A DNA stretch of 64,000 bases from JACMLD01 sp963705285 (GCA_963705285.1 OY970066.1:434001-498000), one strand, 5' to 3'. Shown: positions 45,434 through 54,690, counted from the first letter of the stretch. The notes: a model not told the origin generated them from the sequence alone. Numbers and translations: made by a program.

Positions 45434-46300
45434 ATGCAAAAAAATATAATTGCTTCTTTATGTATGGCCGTCTTACTGGTAAGCGGTTTATACTCCTGCA
45501 AAAAAGATGTGATCAACGGAGATGCCAAAGACCTGGTACTCGGTTCATACCTTACATTGCAACAAAAAATAAATACCAACTTAAATTTTAGTGTACCAAC
45601 TGCAACTGTTTCTATACGTACCGGGGTCTATGGCAGTCCTATTGCCAGCGTCAATATTTATTTGGCTACCGGCGACGCGTTGGATAGCAAAACGTGGAAA
45701 TTGATCAAAAACGTTCCATTTACTGATAGCGCCACGCTTGTTGTAACCACGGCAGAAATTGCAGCTGCATTGGCCCCCACCACCATTCAGCCGGGTAACC
45801 AGTATGTTTTGCAAAACGAAGCAGTAACAAAAGATGGCAGAAAGTTTTCTGCCGCCAATACACCTACCAATTTCACTTCTTTCCCGGCTTATAATTTTGC
45901 TTTCAGCTGGACAGCCACCGCGGTTTGCCCCTATTCTCAGGCAAACACGGTAGGTACTTACAAAATAACCACTGATACCTGGGTTGATTATGGAATTGGA
46001 GAACCTATTGCAGTAGCTGCCGGGCCTGGTGCCAATCAAATCAATTTTCAGATGTACCCTGGCCCAGGTGCAGGTGGGAGTGCCATTGTAAACACAGTAG
46101 TAGATGTTGACCCAGCTACCGGCACCGCCACTATAAAAGCACAAAAAACGGGTTACTATGGTGCCAATACGCCCGGTAACCTGGTTACGGTTTCAGGTAC
46201 CGGTTTTGTATTCTCTTGCACCGGTGTTATTACGCTTAAAGTAACTATCAATGTAGGCGGAAGCGACTACGCCGGTTATTCATTTGCCCTAAAAAAATAG
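45434..46300 (+). CDS. Unrecognised lipoprotein, third gene of the third SusCD operon
   Basis: 288 aa, lipobox LYSCKKDV. Paralogue of the 305-aa lipoprotein of the first operon. Shared features: LVLGSYLTL after the lipobox, the Cys-bounded C-terminal domain (AVCPYSQ, VFSCTGVITLKVT), GPGANQI and VDPATGTATI. The N-terminal region predicts beta structure (VSIRTGVYGSPIASVNIYL). It follows SusD by ten bases and ends at a terminator. Function unknown; a surface binding accessory is the natural guess. Confidence 0.85.
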   Translation: MQKNIIASLCMAVLLVSGLYSCKKDVINGDAKDLVLGSYLTLQQKINTNLNFSVPTATVSIRTGVYGSPIASVNIYLATGDALDSKTWKLIKNVPFTDSATLVVTTAEIAAALAPTTIQPGNQYVLQNEAVTKDGRKFSAANTPTNFTSFPAYNFAFSWTATAVCPYSQANTVGTYKITTDTWVDYGIGEPIAVAAGPGANQINFQMYPGPGAGGSAIVNTVVDVDPATGTATIKAQKTGYYGANTPGNLVTVSGTGFVFSCTGVITLKVTINVGGSDYAGYSFALKK

Positions 46301-46330
46301 TGCAGAAAAAATCCGGTCATTATAAAATAA

Positions 46331-46361
46331 AAAAGCGCATCAGACTGATGCGCTTTTTTAT
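46331..46361 (+). terminator. Terminator of the third SusCD operon
   Basis: Twelve-base stem AAAAGCGCATCA/TGATGCGCTTTT (46331-46357), loop GAC, T-run inside and after the stem. Confidence 0.88.
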
Positions 46362-46499
46362 TGCCCTGCAGTTTTAATTATGCATAACAGATAAGCGTTC
46401 AAAAAAATAAATTATTTAACTGTTACGCCTAACCAATACCGGCTATTTTTGTTACTCGTTAGATAACAATTAATATCATTTACAACACGTTTTTTCCAT

Positions 46500-47534
46500 A
46501 TGCCAAAAAAACCATTGATACCGCTCGCCTTTAGCAATGCATTTAAAAAAACAGACGCCGCCATTACCATTCTTGCGGGTGACGTGGGAGGTACTAAAAC
46601 AAACCTGGCATTGTACCGGGTAAATGCTGATGGCGTACTATTGTTGCGCGAAGCGCGGTATGCATCGCAGGAATATAAATCGCTTGCAGATATCATTATA
46701 CAGTTCACCGGCAAAGAATGGCCCAACAGAATTTGCATTGCAGTAGCCGGCCCGGTTACAGATGGCAAAGTACAGCTTACCAATTTATCATGGTCGTTAG
46801 ACAGTCGTGCAATGGGCACTGCTTTAAAAACACCGGTTGTTTTTATCAATGATTTGGAGGCCAACAGCTTTGGACTGGCGGGTTTGCAAGCCAATGAATT
46901 AGCGGCTATTCATTCTGGTAACATAAAAAGTTCTGGCAATATTGCTATTATTGCGCCTGGCACGGGGCTGGGTGAAGCCGGGTTATATTTTGATGGAAAA
47001 AATTTTCATCCATTTGCCACAGAAGGAGGCCACAGCGATTTTTCGCCGCGTACCGAACAGGATATTGATCTCTTTCGTTACCTGCAACAGCAATACGGGC
47101 ACGTTAGCTGGGAGCGCGTACTGTCGGGCCCGGGCATCCACGCCATATTTTCTTTTCTTACTACGGTGGAAAGAAAACAAATACCCGAATGGCTGTCAGA
47201 ACAATTACAGGATGGCGATCCTACACCTGTTATCAGCAATGCGGCTATCCATCAGCGTGAGCCGGTTTGCCTGGAAGCGATGCAACTTTTTGTACGTTTC
47301 CTGGCCATGGAAGCAGCCAGTCTGTGTTTAAAAATAAAAGCTACCGGCGGGTGTTATATCAGCGGCGGCATACCCCCAAAAATTTTGCCTTTGCTGCAAA
47401 CAGGCGAGTGGTACAAACATTTCCTTGATATGGGCCGTATGAAGCCGTTGCTGGAAAAAGTGCCAGTGTACGTAGTACTCAATGATAAAACAGCCTTGCT
47501 GGGTGCTGCGTACTATGGTGCCTATAATATGTAA
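46500..47534 (+). CDS. glk: Glucokinase
   Basis: 344 aa of the bacterial hexokinase-fold Glk family (pfam02685): phosphate-1 loop LAGDVGGTKTNLALY, catalytic Asp in FINDLEANSFGL, glucose/ATP loop IAPGTGLGEAG and the segment EGGHSDFSPR that holds the sugar-binding residues. It phosphorylates free glucose with ATP in the cytosol. A basic ~20-residue N-terminal extension precedes the fold. It is separate from the SusCD operons by a terminator, but its position beside them fits sugar use. Confidence 0.92.
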   Translation: MPKKPLIPLAFSNAFKKTDAAITILAGDVGGTKTNLALYRVNADGVLLLREARYASQEYKSLADIIIQFTGKEWPNRICIAVAGPVTDGKVQLTNLSWSLDSRAMGTALKTPVVFINDLEANSFGLAGLQANELAAIHSGNIKSSGNIAIIAPGTGLGEAGLYFDGKNFHPFATEGGHSDFSPRTEQDIDLFRYLQQQYGHVSWERVLSGPGIHAIFSFLTTVERKQIPEWLSEQLQDGDPTPVISNAAIHQREPVCLEAMQLFVRFLAMEAASLCLKIKATGGCYISGGIPPKILPLLQTGEWYKHFLDMGRMKPLLEKVPVYVVLNDKTALLGAAYYGAYNM

Positions 47535-47945
47535 ATACGAATTGAAAGACAACCCGCCGTCAACCACATTTAACGCCGTTGGGGTTGTGCACTAACACAT
47601 TTTTTGTAGCCGCGGGTTTCACCCGGGGCTACATATATTCAACCCCGTTGGGGTTGGCGCGCACCACGTATTGATAGCCCACGTATTGGCTTGCCCCCTG
47701 TATTGCCCACCAAATTATGCGTCCAACAATTAGGACATGTTAATTACTCATTATGCCCAAGCCCAACGGGCTTGAATATGCGTAACCCAGGTGCAACCCG
47801 GGGATGCCTATACCACCGGAGCACCCTGGCGATGCCCACACCACCGTCGCCCTCAGGGATGCTTACACCACCGGCGCACACTAGCGATGAGCACACCCTG
47901 GCAATGAGCACACCGCAAACCGGCGCACCACGGAGATTACCACAA
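47535..47945. repeat. REP-like palindromes and GCACACC-type repeats
   Basis: No gene. Several GC-rich palindromes stand out from the surroundings: GTAGCCGCGGG...CCCGGGGCTAC (47608-47635), CAACCCCGTTGGGGTTG (47640-47656), AAGCCCAACGGGCTTG (47759-47775). The last ~130 bp is a degenerate tandem of words like CGATGCCCACACCACCG and AGCACACCCTGGC. These resemble REP-type elements of this phylum. A transcript of the glucokinase gene would end in them. Confidence 0.7.
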
Positions 47946-48674
47946 TCAATATTGCACCTGGCAATTATCACAAAAAAAACTCCTGCGTTTCTTTTTGCCA
48001 GGATATTCTTTCTTTAATGGAATATTGCAACGCGGACATTTCTTTTTAGCATAGGCCAGCCAATGTTTTTTTAGTTCGAAAGCTTTTTTCCAGCGCAGGA
48101 AATCAAAACTATAGCTTACCGCCTCCTTTAGCAGTGCCTTCATTCTTGCCGGTGGTATATTACCTGTGATGCTTTTGGGGTGAATGCGTGCATTAAAAAG
48201 TATTTCATTCTTGATGATGTTTCCCACCCCTGAAAAAATATCCTGGTCAAGCAGCACATCGCAAATCATTTCGTCGGCATACGCTTTTATTTTCTTAACA
48301 GCCTTACGCTCATTCCAAGTATCGTTCATCACATCCGCACCCCAATCGTACGTTTCATCGGGGTTGCCTTCTATGATTACAATCGATGCAGTATAAAAAT
48401 TAAGCGTGTCTTTCTTAAAAGTTAAGCCCAGCTTGAGTGGCGTAGTCTTTTTCTCGTTAATGAGGTAGGTGCCAAACATAAGTAAATGCACACGTATGTA
48501 AAATCCATCAAATACAATAAGCAGGTGTTTACCCCAGCTTTTGATGCTGCGAATGGTTTTGTTGTGCAACCGCTTCATATCTATTTTGGCATTGCCGGTA
48601 GCTTTTAACACCTTCTTACGGTTAAAACGTGCAATGGCTTCTCGTAAAATTACAATGGAAGGACCCTCTGGCAT
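47946..48674 (-). CDS. Fpg/Nei family DNA glycosylase
   Basis: 242 aa from MPEGPSIVIL; the 15 upstream codons are not part of the family. After Met removal the N-terminal Pro is the catalytic nucleophile, followed by Glu. The conserved Lys of the N-domain loop is in SWGKHLLIVF. An H2TH domain (DQDIFSGVGNIIKNEILF) follows, then a C-terminal zinc finger (CPRCNIPL, CDNCQ) with its Arg. It removes oxidised bases from DNA; the MPEGPS start and overall length favour the Nei (endonuclease VIII) side, but the exact specificity is open. It is convergent with glucokinase across the repeat block. Confidence 0.92.
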   Translation of the reverse strand: MPEGPSIVILREAIARFNRKKVLKATGNAKIDMKRLHNKTIRSIKSWGKHLLIVFDGFYIRVHLLMFGTYLINEKKTTPLKLGLTFKKDTLNFYTASIVIIEGNPDETYDWGADVMNDTWNERKAVKKIKAYADEMICDVLLDQDIFSGVGNIIKNEILFNARIHPKSITGNIPPARMKALLKEAVSYSFDFLRWKKAFELKKHWLAYAKKKCPRCNIPLKKEYPGKKKRRSFFCDNCQVQY

Positions 48675-48748
48675 AGTAAGCAGGTTACAAAACACATACC
48701 AACCCACGCCTATCTGCAATATGGTTTTATTTTTGATTTACTGCATGT

Positions 48749-49486
48749 ATGAAGAAAAAAACACTGTGGCGTATTGGCTGTTCAGGCTTTCATTATAAAG
48801 AGTGGAAGCGTATTTTTTACCCGCCCTTGTTAAAACAAAAAGATTGGTTTTCATTTTATACCAAACATTTCAATACGCTTGAGCTGAATGTAAGTTTCTA
48901 CCAGTTTCCTAAACTGGCATCGCTGCAACAATGGTTTGCCGCCAGCCCTGATGATTTTGTTTTTTCATTAAAAGTACCCCGTCTCATAACACACTATAAA
49001 AAATTTAAAGGTGCAGAACAGTTGCTCACAGATTTTTATACTATCGCCAGGCAGGGGTTAGGAAATAAATTGGGACCCGTATTGTATCAATTGCCACCGC
49101 AATACCAGTATACAGATGAGCGCCTGCAATTATTGGTTAACAGCATTGATAAAACTTTTACCAATGTAATAGAGTTCAGGCATAACAGCTGGTGGCAACA
49201 ACATGTATATGATGCGTTGTCTGCTAACGGCATCAGTTTTTGCGGCAGCAGTCATCCGTTATTACCCGATGAACCGGTGGTTAATACCGGTATTGTGTAT
49301 TACCGTTTTCATGGTGTGCCTGAATTGTTTCGCTCTCAATATGACAATGAATACCTACAAGCAATAGCAGACCGCATTAAAATGGCAAAAAAGGTGACCG
49401 CTGTCTATATCTATTTCAATAACACTGCAGGCCCGGGCGCGCTCAACAATGCAAAGTGGTTGCAGCAATACATTGCAGGCAAATAA
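48749..49486 (+). CDS. DUF72 family protein (YecE-like)
   Basis: 245 aa, soluble. TIM-barrel-like DUF72 protein with the family marks IGCSGFHYKEWKRIFYP near the N-terminus, LELNVSFYQFP, FSLKVPRLITH and YYRFHGVPELF near the C-terminus. Function unknown. It often lies with stress and DNA-repair genes in Bacteroidota and Proteobacteria, as here beside Fpg/Nei, PfpI and Ku. The start overlaps an upstream region free of other genes. Confidence 0.93.
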   Translation: MKKKTLWRIGCSGFHYKEWKRIFYPPLLKQKDWFSFYTKHFNTLELNVSFYQFPKLASLQQWFAASPDDFVFSLKVPRLITHYKKFKGAEQLLTDFYTIARQGLGNKLGPVLYQLPPQYQYTDERLQLLVNSIDKTFTNVIEFRHNSWWQQHVYDALSANGISFCGSSHPLLPDEPVVNTGIVYYRFHGVPELFRSQYDNEYLQAIADRIKMAKKVTAVYIYFNNTAGPGALNNAKWLQQYIAGK

Positions 49487-49647
49487 CAGCAGGCAGATGA
49501 GGGCTTTGTAGAAGTTTGTCAACATAAGGATGCAGATTGTTCCATTTACCTAACAACTTAGCAGTATTCATCCACTATTTCAAATGGTACGTTTTTGGCT
49601 TCACCTCCTGTAAGAATAAAGGATCTCTTTATATAAAATTTCAGCTC

Positions 49648-50238
49648 ATGCCCACACTTACAGGAAAAAAAGTAGCCATTCTTTCAGATAACGGTTTTGA
49701 AGAAATAGAATTAACCAGCCCAAAAAAAGCGCTTGAAGATGCGGGCGCAACCGTACACATTGTATCTGCACAAAAAAACACCATAAAGGCATGGGATCAT
49801 GATCACTGGTCTATTGAATTGCCTGTTGATACACCACTTGAAGCCGCCAAATCAGAAAATTACGATGCATTGATGATACCCGGTGGTGTGCTTAACCCAG
49901 ACCAGATGCGCCAGCAGGTAGCCTATATCCGTTTTGCAGAAGAGTTTTTGGAAGCCGGCAAACCGGTTGCGGCAATCTGCCATGGGCCTCAATTGCTGAT
50001 AGAAACGGGAATGATCAGCGGCAAAGAGATGACGTCTTATCCATCCATAAAAACAGATCTTATCAATGCCGGGGTAAACTGGCAGGATAAAGAAGTGGTA
50101 ACAGACAATGGACTGGTGACCAGCAGGAGCCCGAAGGACCTGGAAGCATTCAACAAAAAAATGATTGAAGAAATTGCAGAAGGGCAGCACAAAACACGCA
50201 ACGCATTCACACAGCCACGTGCAGCAACACATTCATAA
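49648..50238 (+). CDS. DJ-1/PfpI family protein (type 1 glutamine amidotransferase domain)
   Basis: 196 aa from MPTLTGKKVAILSDNG; the 37 upstream codons look non-coding. Flavodoxin-like fold with the nucleophilic Cys in VAAICHGPQLL, the Glu of GFEEIELTSP, and GLVTSRSPKDLEAF near the end, as in PfpI/YhbO. Members act as deglycases, chaperones or proteases under oxidative stress; which one is open. It precedes the SDR gene with a six-base gap, so the two are cotranscribed. Confidence 0.93.
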   Translation: MPTLTGKKVAILSDNGFEEIELTSPKKALEDAGATVHIVSAQKNTIKAWDHDHWSIELPVDTPLEAAKSENYDALMIPGGVLNPDQMRQQVAYIRFAEEFLEAGKPVAAICHGPQLLIETGMISGKEMTSYPSIKTDLINAGVNWQDKEVVTDNGLVTSRSPKDLEAFNKKMIEEIAEGQHKTRNAFTQPRAATHS

Positions 50239-50244
50239 GATACC

Positions 50245-51108
50245 ATGAAAAAACCACCGAAAAAGAAAGTTAATCCGCCGCAGCACCAGCAACGGCCAGG
50301 TATTGGCAAGAATATGCACCCACAACCAGTAGTGGAAGACCATAGCAAATTGGGCTCAAACAAACTGCTGGGTAAAATTGCGTTGATTACGGGTGGCGAT
50401 AGTGGCATTGGCAAAGCTGTTGCCATTTTGTTTGCCAAAGAAGGCGCCGATGTAGCCATCTCATACCTCAATGAACACAAAGACGCGGCAGATACAAAAG
50501 AACGTGTAGAACTATTTGGCAGAAAATGTTTGCTAATATCCGGCGATATCAGCAAAGAAAAATTTTGCACTTCCATTGTAGATAAAACCATAAAAGAATA
50601 TGGCAGAATTGATATATTGGTAAACAACGCTGCCATTCACTACGAATGCAAAAAGCCCGAAGACCTCGAAACCAAAAATATACTGCATACTTTCCAGGTT
50701 AATATTATATCGATGATCTTTATTACGAGGGCTGCAGTGGCGCATATGACTGAAGGGAGTGTCATCATCAACTCCTCATCTGTTACTGCTTACCGCGGCA
50801 GTCCGCAGCTGATGGACTACGCAGCCACCAAAGGCGCAATTGTTGCATTTACCAGGAGCTTGTCTGCTAATCTTGCTGAAAGAAAAATTCGGGTAAACGG
50901 CGTAGCGCCCGGGCCAATATGGACGCCGTTAATTGCATCCAGTTTTAAACCACAAAAGGTAGCAGCTCATGGCAGTACAGCACCCATGGAAAGAGTGGGA
51001 GAACCGGTTGAAGTGGCGCCTTCCTACCTTTTCCTGGCTTCAGACGATAGTTCATATATGAGCGGGCAATTTTTACACCCCAACGGCGGCGAAATAGTAA
51101 ATGGATGA
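50245..51108 (+). CDS. Short-chain dehydrogenase/reductase, stress-type with N-terminal extension
   Basis: 287 aa. A ~40-residue Pro/Lys/Gln-rich tail (KKPPKKKVNPPQHQQRPGIG) precedes the Rossmann fold; this is typical of the YhdF/YhxC general-stress group. Cofactor site TGGDSGIG, NNAA motif, catalytic Ser (INSSSVTAY) and YAATK. NAD(P)-dependent, substrate unknown. Coupled to the upstream PfpI gene. Confidence 0.95.
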   Translation: MKKPPKKKVNPPQHQQRPGIGKNMHPQPVVEDHSKLGSNKLLGKIALITGGDSGIGKAVAILFAKEGADVAISYLNEHKDAADTKERVELFGRKCLLISGDISKEKFCTSIVDKTIKEYGRIDILVNNAAIHYECKKPEDLETKNILHTFQVNIISMIFITRAAVAHMTEGSVIINSSSVTAYRGSPQLMDYAATKGAIVAFTRSLSANLAERKIRVNGVAPGPIWTPLIASSFKPQKVAAHGSTAPMERVGEPVEVAPSYLFLASDDSSYMSGQFLHPNGGEIVNG

Positions 51109-51194
51109 TGTAGAATTTAATCCCCAACAATAATGGCTTTCAACCTGCTTACAATGTGGTATGTTTTTTACTCTTGTACGGGAAAGCACATACA

Positions 51195-51377
51195 ATGAAA
51201 AACGATGAAAAATACCCTGTAAGAGAAGGCAAAGAAGAAAGTTCAATTTTGCACGATAAAAAGCCGGTTGCAAAAGATGCATATCCTAACCCTCCGGAAA
51301 AAGACAAACAGGTAAAAAACCAGCCCGAATTTACAGAAGAGCAACCCAACCGTAAAAGCCCTTCAACTCCTGAATAA
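51195..51377 (+). CDS. 60-aa disordered stress protein (hypothetical)
   Basis: 60 aa from MKNDEKYPVREGKEESS; a longer frame starts upstream but carries a non-coding hydrophobic stretch. Strongly hydrophilic (Lys, Glu, Pro), ending NRKSPSTPE, no Cys or Trp, so almost certainly disordered. It lies 27 bp before Ku and could be cotranscribed. No known family; small disordered proteins of this kind are common in stress islands. Confidence 0.6.
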   Translation: MKNDEKYPVREGKEESSILHDKKPVAKDAYPNPPEKDKQVKNQPEFTEEQPNRKSPSTPE

Positions 51378-51404
51378 TTATTTGTTCACCTTAAATCAAA
51401 TCAT

Positions 51405-52178
51405 ATGCGTTCAATATGGACAGGCGCCATTGGCTTTGGCCTGGTAAACATTCCCATTAAACTATTTAGTTCTATTACCGACAGCAGTCTTGATCTTGAT
51501 ATGCTGGATAAAAAAGATCATTCCAATATAAAGTTTAAGCGGGTAAATGAAAGCACCGGCAAAGAAGTAGCCTGGGGCAATATTGTAAGGGCATATAACT
51601 TAGACGGAAAATATGTGGTGCTTGACGAGAATGATTTTGCAGAAGCCATGCCCGAAAAAACAAAGACAATAGGTATTGATGCATTTGTGGATGAAGCAGA
51701 GATTGACCCCATCTTGTATGAATCATCCTATTATATGGAGCCCGAGAAACAAGGGAAACGCGCGTATGCATTGCTGAATGCAGCACTTACCAAATCAAAA
51801 AAAGCCGGGTTGGGTACATTTGTACTGCGCAATAAAGAGCACCTGTCGCTTATTAAGGCTGCAGGCCATGTTCTGGTATTGCACCGCCTGCGGTTTAGCC
51901 AGGAAATAAGGGATACCAAAGACCTGGACATTCCGGAGGTTACGCCCAAGCCTGCAGAATTAAAAATGGCTTTATCGCTCATTGATCAGCTGTCAACAGA
52001 ATTTGACATCAAAGATTACAAAGATACCTACTCCGACAAATTAATGAAGCTTATTAAAGCAAAAGCGGCTGGTAAACGTGCGCCTGTACACAAAATGAAA
52101 GTAGTGCATTCAAAAACTCGTGACCTGATGGAACAACTGAAAGCCAGCCTGGATACGAAAAAGAAAAAAGCTTCTTAA
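51405..52178 (+). CDS. ku: Ku protein (non-homologous end joining)
   Basis: 257 aa. Starts MRSIWTGAIGFGLVNIPIKL, the signature of bacterial Ku, and contains the ring-forming core to about residue 230 (LDQLSTEFDIKDYKDTYSDKL-type end), followed by a short basic tail (KKKKAS). Homodimeric Ku threads onto double-strand break ends and recruits LigD. The LigD-ligase gene begins at the base following the Ku stop codon, so Ku and ligase are one translation-linked unit. Confidence 0.96.
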   Translation: MRSIWTGAIGFGLVNIPIKLFSSITDSSLDLDMLDKKDHSNIKFKRVNESTGKEVAWGNIVRAYNLDGKYVVLDENDFAEAMPEKTKTIGIDAFVDEAEIDPILYESSYYMEPEKQGKRAYALLNAALTKSKKAGLGTFVLRNKEHLSLIKAAGHVLVLHRLRFSQEIRDTKDLDIPEVTPKPAELKMALSLIDQLSTEFDIKDYKDTYSDKLMKLIKAKAAGKRAPVHKMKVVHSKTRDLMEQLKASLDTKKKKAS

Positions 52179-53771
52179 ATGCTGCAGCTGTACAATAAAA
52201 AAAGAAATTTTAAAAATACGCCAGAGCCAGCAGGTGTAAAACAAAGCGGTGCTACTACGCACCGCTTTGTTGTGCAACGGCACCAGGCATCGCGGCTGCA
52301 CTATGATTTGAGGTTAGAAATGAATGGTGTATTAAAAAGCTGGGCGGTGCCAAAAGGCCCATCCATGAATCCATCAGATAAGCGGTTTGCGGTACAGACA
52401 GAAGATCATCCGGTGGCTTATCTCAATTTTTCAGGAACCATTCCTGAGGGCAATTATGGCGCAGGCGAAATGGAAGTGTGGGACAAAGGTGTTTTTACAC
52501 CTATTGATGAAAAAGGGAAGAAGTTGAATGATAAACAGGCCGCAGCCTGGTTAAAAAAAGGGGAATTTAAATTTAGACTAAAGGGAAAAAAAATTAATGG
52601 TGAGTTTGTATTGGTGCAATTAAAAAAAGAACCGACAAATTGGTTGCTCATAAAACACAGGGATAGTTTTGCCGTTGACGGTGTATATGACCCTGATAAA
52701 ATAAAACCGGTAAACCCTAAACAGGCTAAAACAAAAACTGTATCGGCACAAAAAAAGGTAACGCCCAAAACCAAACCCGCTACACCACTAGCGCACTCGT
52801 CAGGCAAGCAAAAAATAACAGATTATCACCAGCCTATGCTGGCTACTTTGTCAGACCAGGCATTTGACGATAAAAACTGGGTCTTTGAAATTAAGTGGGA
52901 TGGCTACCGCGCAATAGCAGAATGCGGTGGAAAGAAACAGCAACTATACTCCAGAAATGGATTGTCTTTTTTGCAAAAATATCCCGTGATTGCAGAAGCG
53001 TTGCAAGCTGTTAAACATGATATGATAATAGATGGTGAAATTGTTGTGCTGGATGAAAAAGGTCATCCGAGTTTTCAACTATTGCAGCAATATGACGCGC
53101 AGCCCGGCAACCCCATTCTTTATTATGTATTTGATATACTTTCTTTAAATGGAAAAGATACCCGCGATTTACCATTGTTGCAACGAAAAGAACTTCTCAA
53201 AAAAGCATTGCCCAAAGGCAAAAAAAGCCTTATCCGGTATTGTGAACATGTGCCAACAAAAGGAAAAGATTTTTTTAAGCAGGCGGTTGCATTGAATGTA
53301 GAAGGCATGATAGCAAAAAAAGCGGATAGTGTTTACCAGGAAGGCGTAAGAACCAATGACTGGCTCAAAATAAAAAATCACAACAGCCGCGAAGCAGTGA
53401 TTGCCGGCTTTACTGCACCAAGGGGTGGACGCAAACATTTCGGTGCACTTATACTGGCGGAGCAACGGGGTAAAAAACTTACCTACATCGGTCATACTGG
53501 AACCGGATTTACAGAAAAATCGCTCAAAGAATTATGGACGCAGCTGCAACCCAGTATTACACCCGAATCGCCCTTTAAAGAAAAAGTTAAGGTAAATATG
53601 CCCGTTACCTGGGTAAAGCCGAAGCTGGTTTGTCAAATAAAATTTACCGAGCAAACGGAAGGCGGTATGCTGCGTCATCCTGTATTCCTTGGTTTACGCG
53701 TAGATAAATCCGCTGCTGAAGTAAACGCAGAAAACGAATCACCCAAGAAAAGAAGCTATGCAAAAAAATAA
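52179..53771 (+). CDS. ligD: LigD, phosphoesterase plus ATP-dependent ligase part
   Basis: 530 aa. The N-terminal phosphoesterase domain spans residues ~10-165 (H41 in RLHYDLRLEM, then GTIPEGNYGAGEMEV). A Pro/Lys/Thr-rich linker (residues ~175-210) leads to the ligase domain with nucleotidyl lysine K239 (FEIKWDGYR) and an OB-fold end (GLRVDKS). It repairs and seals breaks held by Ku. The polymerase domain expected in bacterial LigD is not here but in the next frame. The stop codon TAA (53769-53771) directly follows an A7 tract at 53762-53768, and the polymerase gene's ATG begins at 53758. Confidence 0.95.
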   Translation: MLQLYNKKRNFKNTPEPAGVKQSGATTHRFVVQRHQASRLHYDLRLEMNGVLKSWAVPKGPSMNPSDKRFAVQTEDHPVAYLNFSGTIPEGNYGAGEMEVWDKGVFTPIDEKGKKLNDKQAAAWLKKGEFKFRLKGKKINGEFVLVQLKKEPTNWLLIKHRDSFAVDGVYDPDKIKPVNPKQAKTKTVSAQKKVTPKTKPATPLAHSSGKQKITDYHQPMLATLSDQAFDDKNWVFEIKWDGYRAIAECGGKKQQLYSRNGLSFLQKYPVIAEALQAVKHDMIIDGEIVVLDEKGHPSFQLLQQYDAQPGNPILYYVFDILSLNGKDTRDLPLLQRKELLKKALPKGKKSLIRYCEHVPTKGKDFFKQAVALNVEGMIAKKADSVYQEGVRTNDWLKIKNHNSREAVIAGFTAPRGGRKHFGALILAEQRGKKLTYIGHTGTGFTEKSLKELWTQLQPSITPESPFKEKVKVNMPVTWVKPKLVCQIKFTEQTEGGMLRHPVFLGLRVDKSAAEVNAENESPKKRSYAKK

Positions 53772-54690
53772 CGCCACACCAGAAAAAGAAAAGACTGTAA
53801 AGGTTAACAGCCAGACCCTGCAGCTCACCAACCTTACAAAACTGTATTGGCCCAAAGACAAAATAACAAAGGGTGCGCTTATCAATTATTATAATACTAT
53901 GGCGCCTGTGATATTGCCGTATTTGAAAAACAGGCCACTATCATTGAAGCGCAATCCGAATGGCATAGATGATAAAGGATTTTTTCAAAAAGATGCCGGG
54001 GCCAACTTTCCAGCGTGGATACAAACCGCGCCATTTTTTGCTGAGTCTACCGGCAAAACAGTCGACTATACTATATGTAACAATAAAGCCACGCTGCTGT
54101 ACCTCGCCAACCTTGGCTGCATAGAAATGAATCCCTGGAACTCCACCATTAAATCTCCGGATAACCCCACGTATCTAATTATGGATATTGATCCATCTCC
54201 AAAAAATACGTTCGACCAGGTAGTGGAAGCGGCACAGGTAATTATACAGGTACTGGAGAAAGCAGGTGCTACCTATTATTGCAAAACCTCTGGTGCCACC
54301 GGCCTCCATATTTTTATTCCGCTCAACAATAAATATCCATATGAACAGGTAAGAAATTTTGGCGAAATCATCGCTACACTTACCCAGGAGCAGTTGCCTG
54401 CTTTTACCAGTGTTGAGCGTTCATTAAAAAAAAGGGGCAATAAGATTTATATAGACTACCTGCAAAACAGTAAAGGCCAAACTGTGGCATCAGCGTATAG
54501 CGTAAGGCCGGTTGCCGGCGCTCAGGTATCTGCACCTTTACTGGCAAAAGAAATAAAAAAAGGTTTGCATCCTTCTAAATTCACCATTTTTAATATAGAA
54601 AAACGTGTGCAGCAACTGGGCGATGTGTTCTACATGGCATTAAAGACAGGTAATAACCTGCATAAATGTTTAAAAAAATTGGGCTATTAA
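53758..54690 (+). CDS. LigD polymerase (primase-polymerase) part, separate gene
   Basis: 310 aa. Archaeo-eukaryotic primase fold: metal-binding DxD in LIMDIDPSP, the nucleotide motif KTSGATGLHIFIPL and a third Asp in KIYIDYLQN. In most bacteria this domain is fused to LigD; it fills gaps during end joining, preferring ribonucleotides. The ATG at 53758 lies inside the LigD gene in the +1 frame, overlapping by 14 bases. Deleting one A of the A7 tract would join both into a single ~838-aa protein reading SYAKNNATPEKE across the joint. It may be genuine coupling or a recent frameshift. Confidence 0.94.
   Translation: MQKNNATPEKEKTVKVNSQTLQLTNLTKLYWPKDKITKGALINYYNTMAPVILPYLKNRPLSLKRNPNGIDDKGFFQKDAGANFPAWIQTAPFFAESTGKTVDYTICNNKATLLYLANLGCIEMNPWNSTIKSPDNPTYLIMDIDPSPKNTFDQVVEAAQVIIQVLEKAGATYYCKTSGATGLHIFIPLNNKYPYEQVRNFGEIIATLTQEQLPAFTSVERSLKKRGNKIYIDYLQNSKGQTVASAYSVRPVAGAQVSAPLLAKEIKKGLHPSKFTIFNIEKRVQQLGDVFYMALKTGNNLHKCLKKLGY
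53762..53768 (+). other. A7 tract at the LigD/polymerase joint
   Basis: Seven A followed by TAA. In the present length the ligase stops here. With six A the ligase frame reads straight into the polymerase frame. Runs of this length are known sites of slippage, replication errors and sequencing errors. Confidence 0.8.
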
